Positions 20,214 through 29,000 of a stretch of DNA of 64,000 nt are shown in pieces. Position 1 is the first letter of the stretch, and each line of letters opens with the position of its first letter. Source of the stretch: an uncultured Acidimicrobiales bacterium (GTDB lineage: Bacteria > Actinomycetota > Acidimicrobiia > Acidimicrobiales > Hopanoidiivorantaceae); the NCBI GenBank assembly GCA_958295755.1, contig OY282367.1, positions 140,294-204,293 of the forward strand. Direction: 5' to 3'. The notes beneath the pieces are model-generated. The model saw nothing but the letters and a program-made list of their open reading frames with translations, did no database searches and was not told the origin of the DNA. Position numbers and translations under genes: made by a program.

Positions 20214-21277
20214 AGTAGCGAGTGGGCTAGATTTTGCCCAGTTGTGGCGGCTGTTTGAGCTTCTAGCAGTGAAACGGTGATAGTTTCGCGGATGCTGCTG
20301 GGGGTGGCGAGGAAAGCTGTTAGGCGAAGAGTTGGCTTGTGGGCTTCTGCCTCGTCATATTCGCCAGGCAAAGCATATTTGCCAGGAAAAGCATATTCGG
20401 CAGGCAAAGCATATTCGCCAGGCAAGTCGCCAGACAAATCGCCAGACAAAGCATATTCCAAAGTGGCATAAGCTCCTGCTGGCAGGTTGCAGTCGCCACC
20501 TAGAGCTTGCAGAAAACCACGCTCGGCTTCTAGGCAGATGCGAGTAGGGGAGTGCTCTATGGTTGACAGTAACTGTTGTGTGGTTTCGTCATCACTGCGA
20601 CATTCCACAGCAATCACCCCTTGGCCAACTTGTGGAGTAAATACCTCAGTCTCAAGCACATCTATAACTTTGCTTTCATTCCCATGAATCTCTACTTTTC
20701 TGGAGATATTGTCCTTGCTGGAGGCACCGCCGCCAATATCTACCTCCTCAACAAACCCCAAACGATTCAAAGCCGCAACAGCCACAACAATGGCGTGGCA
20801 GTTACTCGTAGCTGCCAGACGAGTAGCTATGTTGCCCCGAAGATCAACAAAACACAAGTCAGGGCGCAAGGCAGCAAGTTGTGCCTTACGGCGGGGAGCA
20901 CCCGTAGCAACCGTCGCCCCAGCAGGCAAATCCGCAAGGCGACATCCCACCAGAGCATCCCTAGGGTCGCCCCGCTTCAGCACTGCTCCTATGGTCAAGC
21001 CTTCAGGTGTCTGCGCGGGCAAGTCCTTGGCTGAGTGCACAGCAACATCAGCTGCCCCCGAAAGCACAGCTGCTTGCACTTCTTTCACGAAAATACCCTT
21101 GCCTCCAATCTCAGAAAGCGAAGAAGTTATATCACGGTCGCCTGCCGTAGTAGTAATTAAAAGCTCGCTCGAAACTCTTTGGTTCTTAGTTTCTAGCTCC
21201 CGCAACACTGCCTTAGCCTGCCATTGAGCAAGCTCACTACCCCTCGTTGCAATCAGCAATTCAACTCCGCAAGTCAA
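20183..21277 (-). CDS. hemC: Porphobilinogen deaminase (hydroxymethylbilane synthase)
   Basis: Joins four porphobilinogens to hydroxymethylbilane in haem synthesis. Seen: IATRGSELAQWQAK, GGKGIFVKEVQAAVL, ADVAVHSAKDLP with the catalytic Asp, LKRGDPRDALV, ATGAPRRKAQL, VDLRGNIATRL, FTPQVGQGVIAVECR, and the dipyrromethane-cofactor Cys in LGGDCNLPAGAYA. Domain 3 is interrupted by about 40 residues of a Tyr-Ala-Leu/Phe-Pro-Gly-Glu repeat, coded by tandem units at 20355-20459. This raises the length to 364, against the usual 310-320. Its first 17 bases overlap the end of hemA, so the two are coupled. Confidence 0.95.
   Translation of the reverse strand: MTCGVELLIATRGSELAQWQAKAVLRELETKNQRVSSELLITTTAGDRDITSSLSEIGGKGIFVKEVQAAVLSGAADVAVHSAKDLPAQTPEGLTIGAVLKRGDPRDALVGCRLADLPAGATVATGAPRRKAQLAALRPDLCFVDLRGNIATRLAATSNCHAIVVAVAALNRLGFVEEVDIGGGASSKDNISRKVEIHGNESKVIDVLETEVFTPQVGQGVIAVECRSDDETTQQLLSTIEHSPTRICLEAERGFLQALGGDCNLPAGAYATLEYALSGDLSGDLPGEYALPAEYAFPGKYALPGEYDEAEAHKPTLRLTAFLATPSSIRETITVSLLEAQTAATTGQNLAHSLLAKTASGKGG
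20355..20459 (-). repeat. Tandem coding repeat inside hemC domain 3
   Basis: About six units of 18 or 12 bases (plus strand GGCAAAGCATATTCGCCA and shortened forms). They encode alternating Leu-Pro-Gly-Glu-Tyr-Ala and Ser-Gly-Asp-Leu. All unit lengths are multiples of three. Confidence 0.9.
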
Positions 21278-22541
21278 ACAAATCGCGCAATGCTTCGCCC
21301 AATGCCTCAGAATCGGGCGAATCGACTGACTCTCGAATCCGGGTAGTGGGGGTGTGAAGTACCTTGTTCACGATGCTGTGCACCAGTGCCTCCACCGACT
21401 CCATTTGGTCGGGGCTCAGCGAAGCCAGCTGCGATTCAAATTTGTCAAACTCAGATTGTGAGATGTCGCAGATACTGCGGCGAAAATCTACGATCAGTGG
21501 TGCTATCGCCTCTGCCGAATCCGATGCCAAATAAATCTGAACTTCCTCGTTGATGATTGCCTGTGCACGATGCATCTCTTCCAGCGATCCCTCCGATTCC
21601 GTCGCCTCAGAAGCCTTAGCCACATACGACTGCACATCGGTAATATCAAAAAGCGTCACCCCGTCAATCCCTGAGATAGTAGGGTCGACATCTCTGGGCA
21701 CAGCCAAATCCAACACCACCAGCCTTTTTTTGCGCCGTTTCATCACTTCTGCTATCTCGCTGTGTTCCAGCATCAGCGAAGGCGCACCCGTGGCGCAAAA
21801 TAAAAAGTCCACGGCCGCTAGCTCATCGCCCAACTCGTCCAAGTGAACAGCTCGCCCGCCGACTTCTGCAGCCAGATGGCTGGCGCGCTGCCAAGTCCGA
21901 CTTGCTACGCAAACCTCTGCCAAATCCATCCCTGAAAGAATTCTCGCCCCCGTCTGCCCTACTTCACCTGTTCCCAGCAACAACGCACGCCGCCCTGAAA
22001 GGTCGCTTAACTCTTGCTGCAACAGCCCCACAGCTGCTTCGCAAACTGAAGAAATTTTTGAACTGCCCACAGATGTATTGGAACGCACCCGCTTACCCGT
22101 CTGCAGCGCATGACGAAATAGACGGTTCAGCCCCGGCCCAGCTGTGCCTTCCCGCTGGGCTACTTCCCAAGCCCGCTTCACCTGCCCCTGTATTTCACTT
22201 TCGCCGAGCACGGCTGAATCCAGCCCGCTCACCACTCTGAAAAGATGCGCTGATGCATCGGCTCCGAACAGCGAATAAAGCTGTTGGGAAAACTCTCCAA
22301 GCGGCATATAGGAAAACTCAGCCAAAAACTCTCGCACATTCTCATAAGCCCCGTGAAAAGTATCTGCAAACGCATAAATCTCAACCCGATTGCAGGTAGA
22401 AAGCACCACAGCTTCCTGCACATGCTCTAAGCCCCGCAGCTCAGCCAAAGCCTTCTCTAGCCGCACCTCAGGAACGCCCACCCGCTCTAACAATGCGAGC
22501 GGTGCGCTGCGGTGATTAAGACCAACCACAAAAACAGACAT
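21261..22541 (-). CDS. hemA: Glutamyl-tRNA reductase
   Basis: First enzyme of the C5 pathway: reduces Glu-tRNA to glutamate-1-semialdehyde with NADPH. The nucleophile is Cys50 in VVLSTCNRVEIYA. Next come SGLDSAVLGESEIQGQVKRAW, FRHALQTGKRVRSNTSVG, the Rossmann motif LLLGTGEVGQTGA, and VVLDLAVPRDVDP. The C-terminal dimerisation helices follow. I place the start at 22541 (MSVFVVGLNHRSAPL, 426 residues). The open frame continues to an ATG at 22658, but those extra 39 residues do not fit the family and would overlap the divergent gene. It is a hemA-hemC operon, reading leftwards. Confidence 0.95.
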   Translation of the reverse strand: MSVFVVGLNHRSAPLALLERVGVPEVRLEKALAELRGLEHVQEAVVLSTCNRVEIYAFADTFHGAYENVREFLAEFSYMPLGEFSQQLYSLFGADASAHLFRVVSGLDSAVLGESEIQGQVKRAWEVAQREGTAGPGLNRLFRHALQTGKRVRSNTSVGSSKISSVCEAAVGLLQQELSDLSGRRALLLGTGEVGQTGARILSGMDLAEVCVASRTWQRASHLAAEVGGRAVHLDELGDELAAVDFLFCATGAPSLMLEHSEIAEVMKRRKKRLVVLDLAVPRDVDPTISGIDGVTLFDITDVQSYVAKASEATESEGSLEEMHRAQAIINEEVQIYLASDSAEAIAPLIVDFRRSICDISQSEFDKFESQLASLSPDQMESVEALVHSIVNKVLHTPTTRIRESVDSPDSEALGEALRDLFDLRS

Positions 22542-22621
22542 AAGCATCAAAATTCTAACAGGTTTTCCCAGTAATATTCCACCGGTCTCTCTTTGGAAGC
22601 TGTGTATCTCTTTAGAAGGTG

Positions 22622-22660
22622 TGCGGTTTGTTTTGTGGTAGACCGGTTTACGATACAAAT
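22622..22660 (+). promoter_or_regulatory. Candidate promoter for a leaderless precorrin-2 dehydrogenase message
   Basis: TTGTTT (22628-22633) and TACGAT (22649-22654) fit weak -35 and TANNNT -10 elements with a 15-base spacer. Transcription would begin about seven bases after the -10, at or next to the A of the ATG at 22661. No Shine-Dalgarno is visible. Confidence 0.35.
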
Positions 22661-23317
22661 ATGGCTATGTATCCGATTAATCTTGATGTGGAGGGTAAGA
22701 GTTGCTTGGTGGTCGGTGGCGGCAGGGTCGCATTAGGGAAGGTCAGGGAGTTGTTACTGTGCAGAGCGGAAGTGAAGGTCGTTGCGCCGTCAATCTGCCG
22801 AGAGCTTTCGGAGTTAGCCGAAGGTTCCGCAGATTTGCCAGAACAGGCTGTTCTCAGTCTTTGCCACAGAACTTACCAACCTAGCGACATGGACGGCTGC
22901 CTGATAGCCATAGCCGCCACTGGCGACTCCGAAGTAAACCGGCAAGTTTTCCAAGACGGGCAACAGAAAGGCATACTGGTGAATTCAGCTGATGACCCAG
23001 AGAACTGCCACTTCACCCTCCCTGCTCGCCTAAGACGCGCAGACCTGCTCGTAACAATCTCAACCGAAGGGCGAAGCCCCGCGATGGCATCTTGGCTACG
23101 ACAGCAGCTAGAGGCATCTCTAAGCGAAGGTTTAGAGCAGATGCTTGATGTGGTAGCTGAAGTGCGCGAGGAGATCAAAGCCCAAGGCATCTCCACCGAA
23201 TCACTTGACTGGACAACAGCCCTCAACAACGACATCTTGAAACTTATAGAAGCGGGTAAGACTTCCGAAGCCAAAGCTCGCCTCCGCACCAGCTTGGGCA
23301 TCGCGGATAACTCCTAA
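22661..23317 (+). CDS. Precorrin-2 dehydrogenase / sirohydrochlorin ferrochelatase-type protein (siroheme synthase N-terminal domain)
   Basis: A 218-residue CysG-N/Met8p-like protein. The NAD-binding motif is CLVVGGGRVALGKVREL near residue 15. It is followed by VKVVAPSICRELSEL, AIAATGDSEVNRQVFQ, GILVNSADDPENCHFTLPARLRRADLLVTISTEGRSPAMASWLRQQLE. All are hallmarks of the siroheme-synthase N-terminal family. There is no uroporphyrinogen methylase part. I prefer the ATG at 22661, or the one two codons later, over an upstream in-frame ATG at 22619 whose extra residues are not family-like. It is divergent from hemA-hemC and 29 bases before the 7-TM gene. In several Gram-positive groups this protein sits in the haem cluster. 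Confidence 0.88.
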   Translation: MAMYPINLDVEGKSCLVVGGGRVALGKVRELLLCRAEVKVVAPSICRELSELAEGSADLPEQAVLSLCHRTYQPSDMDGCLIAIAATGDSEVNRQVFQDGQQKGILVNSADDPENCHFTLPARLRRADLLVTISTEGRSPAMASWLRQQLEASLSEGLEQMLDVVAEVREEIKAQGISTESLDWTTALNNDILKLIEAGKTSEAKARLRTSLGIADNS

Positions 23318-23346
23318 ACTACTTAGCTTCATGCGATACTAAAAGA

Positions 23347-24081
23347 ATGCAAACTCAGGCGGCATCAGCGGCTATCGCTTCTGTGATTGCCGTAGCCTTC
23401 TCGCTGGCACTCCTAGATCGCTGGCTTCGTAGCAGTGCTACTTCCAGCAAAACTAGCAATAACCATCTGCTGTCGTGGTTCATCTCTATGGTGGCTTTTG
23501 CTGTGGCTTCTGTTGCTCTCTGGGCGGGTGCCGCCTTTGGCTGGGATCTTGCCACCTTTCGTGTGTTCTACCTCTTCGGCGCAATTCTGAGTGTGCCGCC
23601 TCTCGCACTCGGCACGCTCTACCTCCTCGGTAGCAAGAAAACAGCTGACCGTTGTGCCATAGCAGTCGCCACTCTGTCTCTATTTGCCATCGGCGTCCTC
23701 GTTGCCGCCCCCAGCACAGGCAGATTGTCTGCCATCGGTCTGCCTAGAGGTGCCGATGTCTTTACAGGCTTACCCCGACTGCTCGCAGCGTTCTCTTCTA
23801 TCGCGGGTACGTTGGTGGTAATCGCAGGTGCAGTCTGGACATTCCAGCAGAGTAAAAAAAGACAACAGGCTGCTTCCGCTCAGCGTCAGGTTACTCCTCG
23901 TATCAAAGCCGGCGTCTCTCTCATCGCCCTCGGCACAATAACACTAGGGCTAGGAGGAGCTTCTAATTCCATAGCCGAAGAAATGACAGCCTTCGCTCTA
24001 TCCTTAGCTGTAGGTGCCGCCCTACTCTTTGCAGGATTTATGCTTGCAACAATATCCAAACCTACGGCTTTGTCCCCGTGA
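23347..24081 (+). CDS. Seven-transmembrane protein of unknown function
   Basis: I do not recognise the family. It has 244 residues with seven hydrophobic stretches, at about 7-24, 44-68, 76-100, 108-128, 148-168, 185-203 and 214-238. Between helices 2 and 3 lies FGWDLATFRVFYLFGAILSVPPLALGTLYLL, the most family-like stretch. A short basic loop (QQSKKRQQAASAQRQ) lies between helices 5 and 6. It starts 29 bases after the precorrin-2 dehydrogenase and probably shares its transcript. GATACT, six bases before the ATG, could be a -10 box for a leaderless message. A link to tetrapyrrole or cytochrome biogenesis is possible from position only. Confidence 0.75.
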   Translation: MQTQAASAAIASVIAVAFSLALLDRWLRSSATSSKTSNNHLLSWFISMVAFAVASVALWAGAAFGWDLATFRVFYLFGAILSVPPLALGTLYLLGSKKTADRCAIAVATLSLFAIGVLVAAPSTGRLSAIGLPRGADVFTGLPRLLAAFSSIAGTLVVIAGAVWTFQQSKKRQQAASAQRQVTPRIKAGVSLIALGTITLGLGGASNSIAEEMTAFALSLAVGAALLFAGFMLATISKPTALSP

Positions 24082-24174
24082 TACCCCCAGATAAGGATGA
24101 TTTAATAGTTGCCTTGATGCACAATAGGTCACATTTTGAATATAAGCTATATCTAAAACAGAAAGAAGGTTAAA

Positions 24175-25839
24175 ATGACTCACATGACAGATTTGACCAC
24201 GGGGGTGGGTAGCGTTCGCAGGGGGTTTGTCGCTTTCATAGCTACTGCGTTGCTTGCTACGGCTTTGTTTGCTACATCGGTGTCGAATCCAGCTGTCGCA
24301 CAGACTCCTGGGATTACTTTTAATGCGCCTACTGGTTTGACGGTGGTTGCTGGGCAGAGTATAGTGATTGATGCTTCTGCTCATGCTAGTGATACAGGTT
24401 TTGTGATTTCTTGTGCTGATCCTACAGGTGTGGATGGTCAAAAGGTGTGGGTTACTCGTGAGGGTTGTTCCTTCACGGTTAGGGCGTCAATATCAGCTGT
24501 TGCGGGCGATACTACTTTTTCTACAGTGTTGACTTCTTCTAGGAGTGGTAGCACTACTCTTACCGCGACTTTTACTGTTGCTATTACTCCTTTTTCGGTT
24601 GCTTCGGGGACACATTTTCCGTTCGCGCTTGCGGGTTATCCTTCTGAGGGTGCTGTGACGGCTTGTGGTCAACCTCCTCAAGGTACAGATGGTACTAGGT
24701 ATGTTGTTCGCAATATCACCTCCCAGTCCGCTGGTGTGTGTACCTACAGAATTGAAGTTCAGAGTTCGGCTACTCCGGGTCAGACTTCGTTTACTTCGCT
24801 ACTCACTTTTTCTGGTGGTAACCGTAATGTGACTTTCACTTTCAAAATTATTGACGCGAATTCTAATATTGTATTCACTCCGCCCCAGCCGAACTTCACG
24901 ATGCTAGCTAACACCGAAGCTACCTTCAACCTTGGCGACCTAGCAACAGATGGGGCATATACCATCACTTGTGGCGAAGCCACCGACATAGCGGGGCTGG
25001 CTTCTGTTACCCGCAACTCTGGTTGTAGCTATCAAGTAAGAGCTACCTCAACTCAAGGGCTAGCTACTTTCAATATCACCTACACCTCCATCGGTGGTGA
25101 TAGCTATACAGCCCAAATCGGTATAACCGTTAACCCTAACTTAGTAGCACCACCACTACCATTTAGCCCACCGCCGACTAGCCCACCGCCGACTAGCCCA
25201 CCGCCCACAACAACTACTACTATTCCTGGTGGTTCAACTACTACAACTGAACCCGCCCCTACTTTAGAACCCGATATAGCTGGTCCCAGGTGGAACACTT
25301 GGACCGTTTCTGGTGGCGGTATCACTGCTAGTGAAATCAGATCTACACTGGGGATTTCTTCTAGCTATGGCATCTACACTTGGAATACACGCACACAAAC
25401 ATGGACTAGAGTAACCTCCTCTTCACCGAGATTGTCCGCAGGTACGCTTGTCTCCTTCCGCACCACCGCTGCTCCCGACCCAGACCTGCTAGAGGACTTG
25501 AATCTAGGTAGCGGTTCCACAACCATTCGTCTAGATAGAGGCTGGAATCTTATCAACGTTCCCAGTGTTATCATCCGCGAAGAAGACGGCACTTTCCTCC
25601 TTGATGTTTCCCTCATAGACTGCGAAAACCTTCAAGGTGTCATAATTGTAGCTAGCTATAGTGCCCGTGATCGAAGATGGTCGCTCTGGTTACCATGTCA
25701 CCCCCTAACACAAGCCCGCCTCACCACAGGGCGAAACGCTCCATACCGAGTATTCACCAGAATCGAACCAGGCGACACCACCTATATCTACAACAATGCC
25801 AGACAACCCATAGACATTACCTGGGACACCGGCTCCTAA
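24175..25839 (+). CDS. Secreted protein with two-cysteine beta-type domains, paralogue of the adjacent giant gene
   Basis: 554 residues, not a family I can name. A signal peptide is clear: a basic start (SVRRGFVAFIA), a hydrophobic core and AVAQ before the likely cut near residue 43. The first domain (ITFNAPTGLTVVAGQS, ISCADPTGVDG, GCSFTVRASIS) is nearly the same as the first domain of the giant protein 26008-64000; two further domains follow (to about 322). A Pro/Thr linker (SPPPTSPPPTSPPPTTTTT) leads to a C-terminal region of about 190 residues with YGIYTWNTRTQTWTRV and a GWNLINVP motif, seen in cell-surface modules. The linker could be glycosylated. AGAAGG sits six bases before the ATG. 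Codon endings switch from T-rich to C-rich near base 24870. No sortase or membrane anchor is seen, so it may be released. Confidence 0.85.
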   Translation: MTHMTDLTTGVGSVRRGFVAFIATALLATALFATSVSNPAVAQTPGITFNAPTGLTVVAGQSIVIDASAHASDTGFVISCADPTGVDGQKVWVTREGCSFTVRASISAVAGDTTFSTVLTSSRSGSTTLTATFTVAITPFSVASGTHFPFALAGYPSEGAVTACGQPPQGTDGTRYVVRNITSQSAGVCTYRIEVQSSATPGQTSFTSLLTFSGGNRNVTFTFKIIDANSNIVFTPPQPNFTMLANTEATFNLGDLATDGAYTITCGEATDIAGLASVTRNSGCSYQVRATSTQGLATFNITYTSIGGDSYTAQIGITVNPNLVAPPLPFSPPPTSPPPTSPPPTTTTTIPGGSTTTTEPAPTLEPDIAGPRWNTWTVSGGGITASEIRSTLGISSSYGIYTWNTRTQTWTRVTSSSPRLSAGTLVSFRTTAAPDPDLLEDLNLGSGSTTIRLDRGWNLINVPSVIIREEDGTFLLDVSLIDCENLQGVIIVASYSARDRRWSLWLPCHPLTQARLTTGRNAPYRVFTRIEPGDTTYIYNNARQPIDITWDTGS

Positions 25840-25842
25840 GTT

Positions 25843-25874
25843 GCTAACTAACGACCCTGCTAACTAACGCTCCT
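25843..25874 (+). repeat. Two 16-base units after the secreted-protein stop codon
   Basis: GCTAACTAACGACCCT (25843-25858) and GCTAACTAACGCTCCT (25859-25874). GCTCCTAA at the stop (25832-25839) resembles the end of the unit. Each unit carries TAA in two frames. Confidence 0.85.
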
Positions 25875-26007
25875 GATGAGTGACAAAGCCAGAATATTTC
25901 GTATTTGATGTATTGAACATATAGTGTCCTCGCGATATCCTTACCGATTTGTTGCGCCTACCGATGTGACTAAGACTTCCTCTGCAGGTATTGCGGGGGG
26001 GGGGTAG
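25875..26007 (+). promoter_or_regulatory. Upstream region of the giant gene with a G10 tract 3 bases before the ATG
   Basis: This AT-rich 133-base stretch has CATATAGTG (TATAGT at 25920-25925) as a possible -10 element, without a clear -35. Ten consecutive G (25995-26004) are followed by TAG and then the ATG at 26008. The G run is the only purine-rich sequence in ribosome-binding position, so its length sets the strength and spacing of the ribosome site. The giant frame is closed directly upstream by that TAG. Confidence 0.5.
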
Positions 26008-29000
26008 ATGGATTTTGCTACTGAGAAGACTGATCGTACCAAGAGGAATGAACTAGTGGGGCGCGATGGCGGTGCTGGGGTAGCGGGGGGCAGGCGACAG
26101 GGGTTGCAGAGCTATCGGAGCGGATTTCGCAGGGCGTTTATTGCGTTTATCTCTGTGGTGTTATTTGCTACTGTGTTATTCGCCGCTACTACTAATCCGG
26201 TTGCCGCTCAAAATGGTGAGGGTCAGGTGCAGGGCGAAGGGGATGGTCAGGAGGGTAGCGGTGAAGGGACTACCACTACCACCACTCCTTCTACTACCAC
26301 TTCTACGACCACTGTGCCTTCTACCACGACCACTTCTACAACCACGACTACTTCTACGACGACTACTACTTCTACGACCACTACGGTGCCTGTTTTGGAT
26401 CCCCAGGTTGTTGAGCCTGTTGAGCCGGTGGTTGAGCAGCAGCAAGCCCAGAACCGTGAGATTACCTTTAATGCTCCGTCTGGTTTGTCGGTAGGTGCTG
26501 GGGGGAGTTTAGTGATTGATGCTTCTAGTTATGCTAGCGATCCGGGTTTTGTGATTTCTTGTGCTGATGCTACTGGTGTGGATGGTACTAAAGTCACCGT
26601 TTCTCGTGATGGTTGTTCCTTCACGGTTAGAGCGTCAGTATCAGCTGCTACGGGCGATACCACTTTTTCAACTGTTTTGAGTTCTTCTAGGACTGGTAGC
26701 TCTCCCGTTACCGCGACTTTTACTGTTGCTATTACTTCTTTGTCGGTTGCTGCGGGGCGGGATTTAGTATTTGTGGCTGCGGGTTATCCTTCTGAGGGTG
26801 CGGCGACGGCTTGTGCTGATGCTTCAGGTGTGGATGCTTCTAAGCTCACTGTTGCTCGCAATGGTTGCACTTTTACTGTTACTGCTTTGAGTTCAGCAAC
26901 TAGTGGGGTGACTACTTTTACTTCGGCGTTGACTTTTTCTGGTGGTAACCGCACCGTAACTTTCAGTGTTGATGTTGGCGCGGCTTCAAGTATTACCTTT
27001 ACGGCCCCTTCAGGCGGGTTGAGTATCCCTGTGGGACAGTCCAAGAATTTCTCTGTTTCTAGCTATGCCACAGACGGCACATACACCATTTCTTGTCGTT
27101 TTGCCGACTCTTCTCGCCATAGCCTGATTGCCTCTGTTGCCAATACTGGTTGTGATTTTACTGTGCGTGCTGGCAGTGTTGCTGGCGCGGCGACGCTGTC
27201 TGTTATTTATAACTCATCTGGCGGCGATGAGATAACTGGTGAGATACCTATCACGGTGGCGTCTACTTCTAGTTTGACTTTCACCCCGCCTAGTAGTTTG
27301 AATGTGCGTATAGGCCAGACGATTGGTGTAAATGCGCGGCTTTATGCTTCTGATGGTGCTAACGCGGTTGCTTGTGATGTAGCTACTGGGGTAACGGGTG
27401 GGATTACTGTTGAGTCTCCGGTGGGTTGTTCTTATCAGGTAACAGCAGGAAATGTGACAGGGACGGCTTCCTTTGTTGTGCCTTACGCCTCAAGCGGTGG
27501 TAGCACACTTAATGGTCGTATAGATATCAATATTTTGGGTGCTCTTTCTGATATTGCCTTCACTGCACCGTCGGGACTATCGGTTGCGACTAGCGGTGTT
27601 ATCACCATAGATGCCTCAGATTATGTTCAAAGTGCGTTTAGTGTTTCTTGTGGCACTCCGTTGAGCGTGACTGCGATTATTTCTAGTATTTCTGAAGAAG
27701 GTGGTTGTTCTTATGAGGTAACCGTTGGAGCTACTGCGGGAACGGGTAGTTTCACGGTGCCTTATACCAACTCTGAGGGCGGCTCTCAAAGCGGTGTGAT
27801 CTCACTAGTTGTTGGTGATATTGCTACTCTGTCAGCTACTGGTTGCACCGATGGCACCTTTGTGGATCTCACAGCTAACCCCAGGGTTACTGGTGCTAAT
27901 AACGATCTAGTAGAGGATTGCCAAGCATTGGTTGCAGCCCAGAACCAGTGGGCTGGGATAACAGCCAACAATGAGCTACGCTCTCCTTATTTCATTAGAA
28001 GCTGGGGCACAGGCACCCCCGAGCAGCAAAAAATAGCCAACTGGGAAGGCGTAACAGTCACCTCCGGGCGAGTAACAGAGCTAGAAATAGATAACAACGG
28101 TGAAGAAGACGGCATTTCAGGCACTATCCCCACCGAGATCGGCAACCTTACCGCTCTCACCACCCTAGACATCTCCTATAACCAGCTCAGCGGAGCAATC
28201 CCCACACAGGTCGGCTCTCTTACAGCACTCACATCCCTAGATCTTTCTGGTAATAGCCTCACCGGTGCTATCCCCACCCAGATCGGCTCTCTCACAGCAC
28301 TTACTTATTTGGATCTTTCTTCTAACCAGCTCACTGGTTCTATTCCTACTCAGATCGGTTCTCTTGCTTCTCTCGCACAGCTCTCCTTGAGCAGTAATCA
28401 GCTAAGCGGTTCTATTCCTACAGAGCTTGGCTTTCTCATCGCTCTAACAGAGCTCAACCTCAACAGCAACCGTCTCACCGGTGCTATCCCCACACAAATC
28501 GGCACAATCACAACCCTCGCCACACTCAGCATCTGTAACAACCGCCTCACCGGTGCTCTGCCCACGCCACTGCGAACGGGCATCACCCTCATCGGCTACC
28601 CCACCGCCGACGGCTATAACCCTATTGCCTGCCAAATGGCAGTACCTAGAGTTATCACCAACGCCGGGGCTTCCTTCACCGCTCTAACAGCTACAGAATG
28701 TACCGACGGTACCTTTGTCGACACAGCAACCAACCCTCGAGTCTCTGGTGACAGCAACGACCTTGTAGAAGACTGCCAAGCCCTAGTCGCAATCCAAAAC
28801 CATTTTTCTGCCATAGCGGCTAACTCCAACTTGTCTTCCACTCACGGCATGCGAACCTGGGGCACAGGCGCAACCGCCTCTGAAAAACTTATTTCAACCC
28901 AAGGCTCAGGCTTCTTTGCCACGAACACATGGAAAGGCGTCACCGTCAGCGCAGGACGAGTCACAGCACTCAACCTCAGTGCTTTCACTCAAGGTGCCAC

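Noticed and set aside
25840..26007. Possibility that the 554-residue gene and the giant gene are one gene split by a frameshift
   Set aside because: The second gene has its own signal peptide, and stops occur between them in the relevant frames, including the TAG just before its ATG.
26141..26494. Leu-rich plus-strand open frame inside the giant gene's start
   Set aside because: It is a +1 frame reading of the Thr/Ser linker. The signal peptide and downstream domains are in the 26008 frame.
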